From positions 1 to 48,077 of the forward strand of contig JALSHG010000095.1 in NCBI GenBank assembly GCA_026982355.1: a DNA stretch of 48,077 nt, in the 5' to 3' direction. The notes below the pieces were generated by a model. It saw only the letters and a program-made list of their open reading frames with translations, ran no database searches and was not told the DNA's origin. The translations under genes and the position numbers were made by a program. Of this stretch, positions 17,393 to 26,765 are shown piece by piece (positions within the stretch are counted from its first letter, which is position 1; every line of letters starts with the position of its first letter). Source of the stretch: Thermodesulfovibrio sp. (lineage in GTDB: Bacteria > Nitrospirota > Thermodesulfovibrionia > UBA6902).

Positions 17393-19114
17393 TCAGGCAG
17401 GCTCTTCATACAGGGGCAGTCTCACCGTGAAAGTGCTTCCTTCACCGGCCTTGCTCTCAACCTCGATCTTCCCGTTATGCTCCATTATGAGGCTGTGGCT
17501 TACCGACAGCCCCAGCCCCGTGCCTTCACCAACGGATTTGGTTGTAAAGAAAGGCTCAAAGATGTTCTTGAGGTCTTTCTCGGGTATGCCGTGTCCTGTA
17601 TCGCTGATCTTCACGAGCACGTTCCCGCCGCCGGCATCCGGCCTGACGCTTACGGTCAGGGTTCCCTCCCCTTCCTTCATTGACTGTATGGCGTTTACGA
17701 TAATGTTGACAAAGACCTGTTCGAGTTTGTTGCGGTCCCCCTTGACATGAAAGGCCCTGTCGGGTATATCCTGAACCAGCTTTATATTGTTGATCCTCAA
17801 TTGATTGGCCGTGAGATTTATTGATTTCTTCACTATCCTGACAATGTCCTGCCTTTCCATGACGCTGGACCGCTTGGCCCCGGCGAAATCAAGCAGGTCC
17901 TGCACGATGCGCTGGGCGCGTTCGCTCTGCGAGAGTATGTCAGTGATATACTCCCTCATGTCTTCCCCGGTGAGGTCTTTCAGGCCGGCCAGCATGGTCT
18001 CGGCGGTGAGTGATATGTTGTTCAGGGGGTTGTTCAGTTCATGGGCGACCCCTGAGACGAGAAAGCCTATCGAGGCGCGCTTTTCAGACTCCACGAGCTG
18101 GGCCTGCTTCTGTCTCAGGAGTTCCACGCTCTGCGCCAGTGATTCCTGCGCCAGCTGCAGGTGATCGAGCATTGTGTTGAAGGATACGGCAAGGTAGTAA
18201 GTCTCATCGTGTTCCCTGAGCGGCGCCCTCAGGCTCAAATCCCCCTCCGAAATCCTCTTTGCAATCTCGGCGAGCCTTTTAATGGGCGCCGCTATGTGAT
18301 TGGCGGTCTTGTATACGAACAGCGGACCCAATGTGCAGAGCAGGCCCAGGGCCACAAGCAGAAGGCGCTGTGTAAGCGTGAGGAAGGCGCTGATCCTCTG
18401 CCTCTCCCGCCTGGCGATTCTCCCGGTGATTCTTTCAAGTTTGTCTCCCGTGGCCTGCAGGTCGTTCACCATCGCATCGCTCTTTCTGTATGTTGCAAAG
18501 AGGCTCCGCAGGGCCCTGATATACGCGATACACTCGTTGCAGAAGTGGCCTGTTTTTTCCAGTTCGGCAAGTTTGCTCTTTAATTTAACAAAGGACTCCC
18601 TGTCACGGAACAGCATGTAGTTCTTTTCCAGGAGCCTCAGGTGGAGGACGAGGTTTATTGAAAGCTCCCCCGTATATTGCCGGTCTGCCGCGAATCTCTC
18701 CAGTTTCCTGCCCTCTTCCCTTACCGTTCCGGTGACTTCGGTTTCCTGCTGATAGTTCCTGTACAGGCTGTCTATGAGGGATGAATATTTCCGAACGGAT
18801 CCTTTCAGCAGTGAAAACTCTTCCCTGCCGATCTCTTCAGCGGTCTCAGGGGATATGCCCCCGATCGAGCTGGTCAGTATCGAGACCGCATCATGTATCT
18901 CCCTGAGATTCTCCTCGTCTTTGTAGCGGAGGAAGTTTTTTTCATTGCGCCGGACCTCCAGAACGTGCTCCTTCAGGTCGTCGGCGATCTGGACAAACTG
19001 CTGCCTGTCCTTGACATCGTTTATGTACTCGTATGTAAGCCCCACCCCCAGGATCGCTATGAGGGACGGCACGGAAATGCCGATGATCATCTTATGCCAG
19101 ATTTTTGATTGCAT
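17393..19114 (-). CDS. Sensor histidine kinase, HBM-like sensor (kinase A)
   Basis: A membrane kinase of about 573 residues. TM1 is about 9-29 and TM2 about 245-268, bracketing an all-helical periplasmic region with two copies of an R-x-x-EKN motif: EVRRNEKNFLRY (53-64) and HLRLLEKNYMLF (158-169). A HAMP domain follows (about 270-325), then a HisKA domain with phospho-acceptor His358 in GVAHELNNPLNN, and a HATPase with 'NIIVNAIQSM', 'DTGHGIP' and 'GTGLGLS'. It is a close paralog of the kinase at 25055. No cognate receiver adjoins it; the lone receiver at 24622 is a candidate partner. The ATG at 19114 has GAGG 7 nt upstream; the longer frame merely translates the leader repeat. Confidence 0.93.
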   Translation of the reverse strand: MQSKIWHKMIIGISVPSLIAILGVGLTYEYINDVKDRQQFVQIADDLKEHVLEVRRNEKNFLRYKDEENLREIHDAVSILTSSIGGISPETAEEIGREEFSLLKGSVRKYSSLIDSLYRNYQQETEVTGTVREEGRKLERFAADRQYTGELSINLVLHLRLLEKNYMLFRDRESFVKLKSKLAELEKTGHFCNECIAYIRALRSLFATYRKSDAMVNDLQATGDKLERITGRIARRERQRISAFLTLTQRLLLVALGLLCTLGPLFVYKTANHIAAPIKRLAEIAKRISEGDLSLRAPLREHDETYYLAVSFNTMLDHLQLAQESLAQSVELLRQKQAQLVESEKRASIGFLVSGVAHELNNPLNNISLTAETMLAGLKDLTGEDMREYITDILSQSERAQRIVQDLLDFAGAKRSSVMERQDIVRIVKKSINLTANQLRINNIKLVQDIPDRAFHVKGDRNKLEQVFVNIIVNAIQSMKEGEGTLTVSVRPDAGGGNVLVKISDTGHGIPEKDLKNIFEPFFTTKSVGEGTGLGLSVSHSLIMEHNGKIEVESKAGEGSTFTVRLPLYEEPA

Positions 19115-19157
19115 TCGTAATCCTCGCCCTGCCGTCACCCGTACGGTTGCACACGCC

Positions 19158-19209
19158 TTAACCCTGCAGCGGCATAAAAATACCGCCCGCTTATGCAACA
19201 TCAAGGGTT
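19158..19209 (-). repeat. Leader repeat, short form
   Basis: A 52-bp copy with extended ends (TTAACCCT / AGGGTTAA on the two sides). It overlaps the last bases of the PEP-synthase-like gene and lies in sense orientation upstream of kinase A. Confidence 0.85.
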
Positions 19210-21808
19210 AATCATGCACAAAGGAATAATTGCCCTCCAGGAAGGCCCTGACATACCAGTCCTTGGCCTCGATACTGTTGATCGCCATGTCAAGCTGTCT
19301 GGAGCAGCCGAGCAGGCGGCCGAGCATATCGAGCTTGTTTTCGGTCTCCGCCCGTGAAGCGCCCTTTATGCCGGCCAGGACCATATCGCCTTTTATTTCA
19401 ACCCTGAAGTCCATGGACTCCAGGACATCCTTTAGGAACAAGGCCCGGCGGGCCCTCCCCTCGGCACCGGCCCCCCCTCCCTGAAAACGGAGGTTTATGT
19501 AATTGTTTATGTAACTCTCCCCGCAGAATGCATCCACGACAGAGAAATGATACGCCAGTTTCACGCTCAGGTTTATGTACTGGTCGGTTATAATCACGTA
19601 TACCTTGCCGCCTTTTTCCGTAACCCCGGTCCTGACGAAAGACCTTGCCATCACAGAAGCGAGTCCCGCCATGTCGATATCAACCGGGCCAGACCACCTC
19701 ACACCTTCATGTGTCATCCCCCGCCACAATGCCCTGAACGGGATGGATCGGATATGTTCCGGGGAGAGCCTTCGCAGGAACTTGGCCTCATCCACAACCC
19801 CTCCGTCAAGGTCGATGACATAGAAGTGCATGGGAATCCTGTCGGTGACCATCTCCTGGGTATAACCCTCGCCTTCCGACAGCTCCCCGATGCGGAACAT
19901 CTCCTTCACGGAAACCTCGTGGACAAACCGGATAATGTCATGGATGGTCCGGAAGTCCCCCGGGTCTGTCTCGCCTTCCACGATGTTGATGAGGTGAAGA
20001 GGGGTTATGTTTTTCATGACATTTCTTATGACCCGCTCATCACGGCCGTACTGCCCGGCGGGCACGGCCTCCCATCCGGGCAGGGGGATTCCCTCCATGC
20101 GGCCCCTGTAGATGCGGCCGGCGTTTGCATCCACGGTTACAAGCGTCCCTTTGCTGAGCACCCTGATTATGTTTCCGGCATTGATAATCATGGGGATGTT
20201 GAATTCCCTTGCGACCGTGGCAAGATGGCTTGTCCTGCTGCCTGTCTCGATTACAATTGCCGAAGCGGCAGGCATGATCCTTACAAATTCATTGGATGTG
20301 TTCCTGGCAACGAGGACGGCTCCATCGGGAAAGCCGGAAATCTGGTCGAACTTTTCAATGATGTATGCGGGGCCCGATGCGATCCCGCGGCTGGCCGTCT
20401 CTCCCCTGGATAAAACCGTCAGCGTCTCATCGTATGTATCCGGCGCCTCCGCCGTGATGACCCTTTTGATATGGAGGGGCCGGGCCTGAAGTATCATAAT
20501 CCGCCCCTTCTCATCGATCGCCCATTCTATATCCTGCGGTGCCCCGAAATGCCTTTCGATCAGACGGCTGAAATCATAAAGCGTGCGGATTTCGTCATCC
20601 GAGAGACAGGGGGCCTCACGGCTTTCCTCCGGCACGGGGACTTCCGTTACCCCTCCCGGGGGATTCAATACGAGCATGACGTCTTTACGGGAGATTGTCT
20701 TGCTGAGGATTCTGCCGTTCTCCCTCCGGTTCAGTATATACATGTCCGGGGAAACAGTGCCGCTGACCGCATATTGACCCTGCCCCCACACGGCGCTTAT
20801 CATGGTCTCGTCTCTCTCGGGATAGCTGGGATTCATGGTATACAGGACTCCCGATGTTCTTGAGTCGATCATCTCCAGGACAAGCACGCACATGGGAGTG
20901 TCCCTGTCCTTTATCTTTTTTGCCAGGCGGTAAAAGATGGCTCTCATGCTGTATTTGCTTGCCACAACCTCTTTGTATGCATGTATGAGGGATTCCCTTG
21001 TTACGTTCAGTTTGCTGGTGAACTGTCCCGCAAAGGAGACCTTGCCGTCCTCGCCGACCGCGCTTGACCTTACGGAAAAGCCCGGTTGCCTCCCCAGCCT
21101 GTCCGCCTCCCTGCAAACCGCTTCCTCGATCTCCTGCGGCACGCGCGAGTCCATGATCAGACCCTGCAATTCGTCCGAAACCCTCTCGATACCGGCGGTG
21201 TCGTTCATATCCAGGGGGGCAAGGAGGGTATCGATCCTGTCCTCAAGGTGGTTTAAGGATATGAGGTGCCTGTACGCCTTGGCCGTTATTGAAAAGCCGC
21301 GCGGCACGGGCAGCTTCAGTATGTTCCGTATTTCCCCAAGATTGCCTGCCTTGCTCCCTGTATCCTTGAAATGCTCCGACGTTATTTTCGCGAGCGGGAC
21401 CACGAAATCCACGAGTCTCTTCTCCTCTTCCTCACGGAGCAGCGACTCTGTATTCAGCCTGATGCGTTCGAGCACGTCGTAGAGATACATGTACCGGTTG
21501 TCCGCCATATCGTTCAGGCTCTGGATGAATCCGAACGCCGTGTCGAAGATGCGGGAGATATACGAGCGGAAGACCTGGAGTGTTATGGTTTTTGTTTCAA
21601 TCCCCTCCTCTATTTCCGACAGGGTGTCGAGCAGCTCGTTGTTTTTCAGGAGGAGATTCTTGTAACTGTAGTACCTGCTCCTGAGTTTGAGATAGTTGTC
21701 GCCGGGGATGAGCAGGGCGATCTCCGCCGATTCATCCTTCCTGTGAAAAAAGTTCCCGGCCCTTTTCAGGATGCCCCCGGCCTTTTTGATAATGGAATCA
21801 AGTCTCAC
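19208..21808 (-). CDS. PEP-synthase-like phosphotransfer protein 1 (no PEP barrel)
   Basis: A protein of about 866 residues. Residues 1-140 are helical and unassigned. About 145-450 is a PPDK/PEP-synthase ATP-grasp domain: 'GSKAGNLGEI', 'FSVRSSAVGEDGKVSFAGQF', 'DIEWAIDEKGRI' and 'LQARPL'. About 465-575 is the swivelling phosphohistidine domain with His528 in SRTSHLATVARE. In PEP synthase this His carries phosphate from ATP to a C-terminal PEP/pyruvate TIM barrel. That barrel is absent; instead a C-terminal region of about 270 residues is shared only with the neighbouring paralog ('ITPLHLINI', 'IPFRALWRGM', 'YINLSVKLAYHF'). Classical PEP synthesis is therefore unlikely. I infer phosphotransfer to an unknown acceptor. 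It lies between two histidine kinases; the paralog is 19 bp upstream, implying one operon. Confidence 0.85.
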   Translation of the reverse strand: MRLDSIIKKAGGILKRAGNFFHRKDESAEIALLIPGDNYLKLRSRYYSYKNLLLKNNELLDTLSEIEEGIETKTITLQVFRSYISRIFDTAFGFIQSLNDMADNRYMYLYDVLERIRLNTESLLREEEEKRLVDFVVPLAKITSEHFKDTGSKAGNLGEIRNILKLPVPRGFSITAKAYRHLISLNHLEDRIDTLLAPLDMNDTAGIERVSDELQGLIMDSRVPQEIEEAVCREADRLGRQPGFSVRSSAVGEDGKVSFAGQFTSKLNVTRESLIHAYKEVVASKYSMRAIFYRLAKKIKDRDTPMCVLVLEMIDSRTSGVLYTMNPSYPERDETMISAVWGQGQYAVSGTVSPDMYILNRRENGRILSKTISRKDVMLVLNPPGGVTEVPVPEESREAPCLSDDEIRTLYDFSRLIERHFGAPQDIEWAIDEKGRIMILQARPLHIKRVITAEAPDTYDETLTVLSRGETASRGIASGPAYIIEKFDQISGFPDGAVLVARNTSNEFVRIMPAASAIVIETGSRTSHLATVAREFNIPMIINAGNIIRVLSKGTLVTVDANAGRIYRGRMEGIPLPGWEAVPAGQYGRDERVIRNVMKNITPLHLINIVEGETDPGDFRTIHDIIRFVHEVSVKEMFRIGELSEGEGYTQEMVTDRIPMHFYVIDLDGGVVDEAKFLRRLSPEHIRSIPFRALWRGMTHEGVRWSGPVDIDMAGLASVMARSFVRTGVTEKGGKVYVIITDQYINLSVKLAYHFSVVDAFCGESYINNYINLRFQGGGAGAEGRARRALFLKDVLESMDFRVEIKGDMVLAGIKGASRAETENKLDMLGRLLGCSRQLDMAINSIEAKDWYVRAFLEGNYSFVHD

Positions 21809-21827
21809 GTCCGTCTCTCGTCACCCG

Positions 21828-24491
21828 TCATCCTATCCTGTAATTGCCATCAAGGAAATTCCTGACGTAACGGTGCACGACACTGTCGTCATTCAGCAGC
21901 GCGTCAAGCTGGCGCGTATATGCGATCAGCCTGCCGAGATGATCCAGCAGTTCCTCCATCTCCGGCCGCGTGATGTTGTCGGTGCGGGCTATTATGAGGT
22001 CGCCTTTCAGATTGGTTCTCATGTTGAACTCCTTCAGGATCGACCCTATCAGTTCGGCGCGCCTCGACCTTTTGGTGATATCTGTGGCCCCGCCGACAAA
22101 CCTGAAATACACATGGTTGTCCCTTATGTTGTCACTGCAGTAACAGTCTATCATGTTGAAATGGTAGCCGAACCTCAGGCTGAGATTGACATATTCGCGG
22201 GAGACGACCGCCACGTTTTCGCCGAGGTAGCTCATGGCGGATACATCCGGCATTTTCAGCATGCTCGACATGAAATCGTTTATCTTCATCGACACCGCCT
22301 CCGAGTGCCAGACCCCGGGATGCATCATCCCGCCTACAATCGCCCTGAACGGTATGGAGGTTATCTCCTCAAGAGATGCCTTGTTTCCCTCCCCTTTCAG
22401 GTTCAGCCCGCCCCCTATGTCTATCATGAATATGCCGGTCGGTATGGGGACGTCGAGTTTGACCGCTATATTGTTGCGCAGGACCTCTTTGTAACGGTCG
22501 ATATCCACAAGCTCGGCAATGGCCTTCTCGTGAATGAAGCGGAGGATGTCGTGGAAGGTCCTGCAGTTTTCCGGGGTGAAATTCTCCAGGAGCGGATCTA
22601 TCAGGTTCAACGGCGTTATATATCTCAGCATCTTCTGCAGGAGCCTGAACTCTTCAAGCTCCATCAGGGGAATCTCGTCCGTAATCTTGTAATTCAGAAG
22701 TTCCTTGACTATGCCATCATAGATCCTGTTGTCCTCTGCGTCCACGGTGATCTCCCGGCCGTGCTTAAGGATGCTCGTGCCTATGCCCGTATTGACTATC
22801 GTAGGCACCTGGAACTCCCTGGCAATGTTCGACATATGGCTTGTGGGAGTCCCGGTGTCGGTTATAATGGCCGATGCCTTCGGCATTACTTTGATAAAAT
22901 GCGAGGAATCGTGTTTGGCTACAAGCACCGAACCGGGAGGAAAGTTCTTGAGGTCCTCCAGCCGCCGGAGAAGGAAGACCCTGCCCGCGCCTATGCCCCT
23001 TCTTGCTATCTTGCCGCGGTTTTCCATCAGAACCGGATATTTCCGCAGGCTGGATATGATGTTCCGGGCGGCGCCCGCCGGGGAGGAGATTCTCAACGGC
23101 CTTGACTGAAGTATGAAAATCTCCCCTTTTTTGTCTATGGACCATTCAATATCCTGAGGTTTCTTCATGTAATGCTCAATGAGTACGGCCTGCCGGGCGA
23201 GTTCCCTTATCTGCTCATCGCTGAGACACGGTCTGTTCCTCTCGCTTTCGGGAACACCGACTTCCCGGACGCCTCCCTCTTCAACGGCTACAGTCTTCAA
23301 TTCCTTCCCGCCCGTCTTCTTTTCGAGAATCTCGTACGGCTCTTCTTTCCGGACGGTGAAATGGTCCGCATCGACCGAGCCGTCGACGACCGTCTTGCCC
23401 AGCCCCCAGTTGGCGCTGATGATGACCACCTCGTTATTCAGGTTGTTCGGATCAGAGGAAAACATTACACCGCTGGCCGCGGCGTCCACCATTTTTACGC
23501 ACCCCACGCTCATGGCCATCATCGGTTTGTCCCTCGGCATTATCAGGTCCCTGTACGCCACGGCGCCGGGGGAATAGAGGCTTGCCAGCACCTCCTTGTA
23601 CGCCTTCCCGATATTTTTTATACCGGCCGGCACATTCAGCGCGGTCTCAAACTGGCCTGCAAAGGAAAATTCAAGGTCTTCCTTTTCCGCGCTGCTTCTG
23701 ACGGCTATACGGCAGGACTCCGTGTCCCCGCCACTTAATATCTCCAGCGCCTTTTCAATGGACGATTCAAGATGGGGCGGCAGCTTTCCCTTCCAGAACA
23801 GATCCCGCACCTCTGCAAAGAAGGATTCATCAAGGTAGTCCTCTTCGCTCAGGATTTCCCTGGCGGTGTCGTGTTCGCCGCCCTCGGCAAATGTGATGGC
23901 GGACATGATATCCTCCTTGTGCGAGCGCTTTGCGGCCTTTCTGTACTTCTGTTTCAGGGCGCTGATCTTTTCCTCGATCCGGTTGTACTCGACAAAGTCC
24001 CTGAATGCGCTTGCGGTGATGGCAAACCCCTCGGGCACGTTGAGCTTGAGATAGTTTGCGAGCTCCGCAAGCCCGGCGTTTTTGCCGCCGACCTCATCCG
24101 ACATCTCCCACGAGATATCCCTGTAGAAGAGCACGGGCTCTGCCTGCTCAAGGGGGGGCTTCCCCTCCAGTATCCTGTTGATCCTGTCGTTGATCTTCTC
24201 GAAAATACGGTGGAGGTACAGGTACTTGTTCTGCGAGAGGGAATTGAGATTATAAATGGACTGGAATACGGAATCGGCAAGCTCGGCATATGACTTCTTT
24301 ATATAATTGATGTCGAAGATGTAGTTGCCGCCGAGTTTGTCGCCCATATCGGCCATTATCTCGAGGGCGCGGTTGTTGCTCTCAAGCACCTGGCGGAAAC
24401 GGCTGAAGACAACCTTGAACGGGAGTTTTGCATCCGCTCCGGCAGCCTTCCTCGTAAAGAGGTTCCTGAATTTTTCCAGCAATGTTTTCAT
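21828..24491 (-). CDS. PEP-synthase-like phosphotransfer protein 2 (no PEP barrel)
   Basis: A protein of about 887 residues with the architecture of its downstream neighbour: a helical N-terminus, an ATP-grasp domain ('VGGKNAGLAEL', 'AVRSSAEKEDLEFSFAGQF', 'DIEWSIDKKGEI', 'LQSRPL'), a phosphohistidine domain with His552 in GTPTSHMSNIARE, and the shared C-terminal domain ('ITPLNLIDP', 'IPFRAIVGGMMHPGV', 'YVNLSLRFGYHFNMID'). No TIM barrel is present. An insert at residues 195-214, IMSAITFAEGGEHDTAREIL, is the same short motif found in the small stress-operon proteins at 34867, 35176 and 43982. GGAAGGA directly precedes the ATG. A long leader repeat lies upstream, next to a lone receiver gene. 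Conserved catalytic residues argue that both paralogs are active phosphotransferases. Confidence 0.85.
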   Translation of the reverse strand: MKTLLEKFRNLFTRKAAGADAKLPFKVVFSRFRQVLESNNRALEIMADMGDKLGGNYIFDINYIKKSYAELADSVFQSIYNLNSLSQNKYLYLHRIFEKINDRINRILEGKPPLEQAEPVLFYRDISWEMSDEVGGKNAGLAELANYLKLNVPEGFAITASAFRDFVEYNRIEEKISALKQKYRKAAKRSHKEDIMSAITFAEGGEHDTAREILSEEDYLDESFFAEVRDLFWKGKLPPHLESSIEKALEILSGGDTESCRIAVRSSAEKEDLEFSFAGQFETALNVPAGIKNIGKAYKEVLASLYSPGAVAYRDLIMPRDKPMMAMSVGCVKMVDAAASGVMFSSDPNNLNNEVVIISANWGLGKTVVDGSVDADHFTVRKEEPYEILEKKTGGKELKTVAVEEGGVREVGVPESERNRPCLSDEQIRELARQAVLIEHYMKKPQDIEWSIDKKGEIFILQSRPLRISSPAGAARNIISSLRKYPVLMENRGKIARRGIGAGRVFLLRRLEDLKNFPPGSVLVAKHDSSHFIKVMPKASAIITDTGTPTSHMSNIAREFQVPTIVNTGIGTSILKHGREITVDAEDNRIYDGIVKELLNYKITDEIPLMELEEFRLLQKMLRYITPLNLIDPLLENFTPENCRTFHDILRFIHEKAIAELVDIDRYKEVLRNNIAVKLDVPIPTGIFMIDIGGGLNLKGEGNKASLEEITSIPFRAIVGGMMHPGVWHSEAVSMKINDFMSSMLKMPDVSAMSYLGENVAVVSREYVNLSLRFGYHFNMIDCYCSDNIRDNHVYFRFVGGATDITKRSRRAELIGSILKEFNMRTNLKGDLIIARTDNITRPEMEELLDHLGRLIAYTRQLDALLNDDSVVHRYVRNFLDGNYRIG

Positions 24492-24521
24492 TCCTTCCGT
24501 CTTTCCGTTATGCTGTTGTCT

Positions 24522-24615
24522 TTACCTTACAGTGGAATAAAAATACCGCCTGCGGGCAGGGGAGTCCGCAGTAAAACCTCCGGACTCCCCTGCCTGTTTA
24601 TGCAATATCAAGGGT
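24522..24615 (-). repeat. Leader repeat, long form
   Basis: A full copy with the strongest inner hairpin: perfect 14-bp arms GGCAGGGGAGTCCG / CGGACTCCCCTGCC. It is sense-oriented upstream of the second PEP-synthase-like gene and begins just after the receiver gene's stop. Confidence 0.9.
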
Positions 24616-24621
24616 CTGTGT

Positions 24622-24996
24622 TTATTTCTGTTTGCTTAATGCACGCTGTATGGACGCCTTCAGCTCCTTTATTTTAACAGGCTTCGGGAAAAAGTCATGC
24701 ACGTCCGACCTCAGTGCCTCTATGGCTGCGTCCAGGTTGGCAAAGGCCGTGATCATTATCACCACTATTTCCGGATACAGTTTCTTAACCGTCCTGAGCA
24801 CCTCCATGCCGTCAATGCCTTTCATCTTGTAGTCCGTCACAATCACATCGAACTTCTCCTCCTTCAGTCTCTCCAGAGCCGGGGCCGCGTTTAAAAAGGT
24901 CTCCACCACATAACCGTCCTGCTCCAGGGTCATCTTTGCCATATCGCCCACGATCTTTTCATCGTCGATAACCATAATCTTATACTGCTTGTTCAT
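24622..24996 (-). CDS. Single-domain response regulator (CheY-like receiver)
   Basis: A protein of about 124 residues consisting of one receiver domain: the acidic pair in VIDDEK (11-12), phospho-acceptor Asp55 in VTDYKM, and the switch Lys in FPKPVK near 105. No output domain is present, so it should work through protein contacts, for example with the neighbouring PEP-synthase-like or MshEN-DUF202 proteins. AAAGGAG lies 8 nt before the ATG at 24996; the longer frame to 25071 only reads the leader repeat. The kinase at 25055 lies immediately upstream on the same strand and is the likely partner. Confidence 0.92.
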   Translation of the reverse strand: MNKQYKIMVIDDEKIVGDMAKMTLEQDGYVVETFLNAAPALERLKEEKFDVIVTDYKMKGIDGMEVLRTVKKLYPEIVVIMITAFANLDAAIEALRSDVHDFFPKPVKIKELKASIQRALSKQK

Positions 24997-25020
24997 GTTT
25001 TCTCTCCTTTTTAAAATATA

Positions 25021-25074
25021 AACATTACAGTTGCATAAAGTATCGCCTGCCGGCTTATGCAGCATCACCACGGT
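25021..25074 (-). repeat. Leader repeat, short form, providing a stop codon
   Basis: A 54-bp copy whose distal end overlaps the 3' end of the upstream kinase gene: the TAA stop at 25055-25057 is the repeat's own GCATAA-type sequence. The proximal end (TGTAATGTT) is upstream of the receiver gene. Confidence 0.85.
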
Positions 25075-26755
25075 AAACAGGCAGCTCCACGGTGAATGTG
25101 CTGCCCTCTCCCACCTTGCTTTGCACCTTTATGTTTCCCTTGTGAGTCTTAATGATTCCGTAGCTCACCGACATCCCGAGCCCTGTGCCCTCCACCCCCT
25201 TTGTGCTGAAGAACGGATCAAAGATATGGGGCAGAAACTCGGGGGGTATCCCTTTGCCGGTATCCCTGATGGCAATCTCCACAAACTCCCCGTCGCTGCT
25301 CAGGCCCGTTTCTATATACAACCTGCCTCCCCCCGGCATTGCCTGTATGGCATTGGTTATCAGGTTCACAAGCACCTGCTGGATCTGGTGCTCGTCGATA
25401 AAGACCCTGCCGATGCCGGAGCCAAGGGTTACGGATGTCTCTATGTTGGAGATGTCAAGCATATTCTGCACGAGTTTCAGGCTTTTTTCCACAACCGTGT
25501 TTATATCCGCCTCCCTGAAACTCTTTTCCTTGGGTTTGGAGAAATCGAGGAGGTCCCTCACTATGTCCCTGATCCGTTCAGCCTCTTTCTCCACGTTGTT
25601 CATGAAAGCGAGCCGGTCCTCCCTGCTCAGCTTGTCGTAAAGCTCTGTATAGGTCTGGGCGATCATGGAAATATTGTTCAGGGGATTCGTCAGTTCGTGC
25701 GCCACACCCGAAGTCAGGATGCCGATGGAAGCCAGTTTTTTGCTCTGGTAGAGTTCTTTCTCTTTTTCAATAAGCTGGTTTTCCCTTTCTCTCAGGTGGT
25801 CAAGCATGGTGTTGAAGGAAAGCGCCAGGGAATAGGTCTCGTCGCGCTCCTTGAGCGGGGCTCTCACGTTCAAATCGCCTGCAGCGATCCTTTTTGTGAT
25901 TTCGGACAGCCTGTTGATCGGTGTGACTATGTACTTGGCGGTCCTGTATACAAAAAACGGTCCCAGCAGGCAGAGCAGGGCAACGGCCGCAAGCAGGAAT
26001 CGGTTCGTCACTGTAATGAAAGACTTGATTTTCTGTCTTTCCCGGCGCGCTATCTTTAACGCGATTTTCTCGAGCCTGTTGCCAGTGACCTGGAGTTTTT
26101 TTTCTACTGAAGCGCTCTTGCTGTAGGCGCTGATAAGATCGCCTATGGCCTTTTTATATGAAATACATTCAGTACAGCCGGGCGCTGTATCCCCCAGTTC
26201 CGACAGGGCGGTGTGCAGCTCGAGGAAAGACCTTTTGTCACGGAAGAACATGTAGTTTTTCTCCAGCCGCCTGAGATTCAGAACAAAGCTTGTCGTAAGC
26301 CCCCCCGCACGCCTTCCCTTTGCCACGGAATCCTCCAGTTTCCTGCCCTCTTCCCTGACTCTCTCCGTAACCTTGGTTTCCTCCCGGTAGCTCTCATAAA
26401 GTTCATCTATATAATCCGTGTACGTCTGAACGGACTCATTCAGTACGGAGAAATCTTCCTGCCCGATATCCTCGATGATTTCCTGCGAGATACTGCTGAT
26501 TGTATTCTTCAGGATAAAGATTGCGTTGTACACATTGTCGCGGTGCTCGGCATTCCTGTAAAGAAAGAAGTTTTTCTCATTACGCCTGATCTCAAGCACG
26601 TCTTCCTTGATGTCGTCCGCAATCTCCACAAATTCCTGCCGGTCCTTGACATCGTTCAGGTATTCATAGGTGAATATGCTGCCCACGAGAACAATAAGCG
26701 AGGGGATGGCGATACCGATGATCATCTTGTGCCAGATTTTCAGTTGCAATTGCAT
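25055..26755 (-). CDS. Sensor histidine kinase, HBM-like sensor (kinase B)
   Basis: A membrane kinase of about 566 residues, paralogous to the kinase at 17393 along its whole length. TM1 is about 11-31 and TM2 about 250-270. The periplasmic helical sensor again carries two motifs, EIRRNEKNFFLY (55-66) and NLRRLEKNYMFF (160-171), and a short Cys pair 'APGCTECISY' near 192-200. A HAMP domain follows, then a HisKA domain with His353 in GVAHELTNPLNN and an intact HATPase ('LITNAIQAMPGG', 'DTGKGIP', 'GTGLGMSVSYG'). The Shine-Dalgarno AAGGTAAGGA before the ATG comes from the right end of a leader repeat, and its stop codon lies in another copy. Operon order is kinase B, lone receiver, PEP-synthase-like 2, PEP-synthase-like 1, kinase A. 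Confidence 0.93.
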   Translation of the reverse strand: MQLQLKIWHKMIIGIAIPSLIVLVGSIFTYEYLNDVKDRQEFVEIADDIKEDVLEIRRNEKNFFLYRNAEHRDNVYNAIFILKNTISSISQEIIEDIGQEDFSVLNESVQTYTDYIDELYESYREETKVTERVREEGRKLEDSVAKGRRAGGLTTSFVLNLRRLEKNYMFFRDKRSFLELHTALSELGDTAPGCTECISYKKAIGDLISAYSKSASVEKKLQVTGNRLEKIALKIARRERQKIKSFITVTNRFLLAAVALLCLLGPFFVYRTAKYIVTPINRLSEITKRIAAGDLNVRAPLKERDETYSLALSFNTMLDHLRERENQLIEKEKELYQSKKLASIGILTSGVAHELTNPLNNISMIAQTYTELYDKLSREDRLAFMNNVEKEAERIRDIVRDLLDFSKPKEKSFREADINTVVEKSLKLVQNMLDISNIETSVTLGSGIGRVFIDEHQIQQVLVNLITNAIQAMPGGGRLYIETGLSSDGEFVEIAIRDTGKGIPPEFLPHIFDPFFSTKGVEGTGLGMSVSYGIIKTHKGNIKVQSKVGEGSTFTVELPVYRGDAA

Positions 26756-26765
26756 TTATCTGTCC

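Noticed and set aside
21771-23105. Long plus-strand frame opposite PEP-synthase-like 2
   Set aside because: It is antisense to a conserved coding region with intact catalytic motifs; its translation has no recognisable features.
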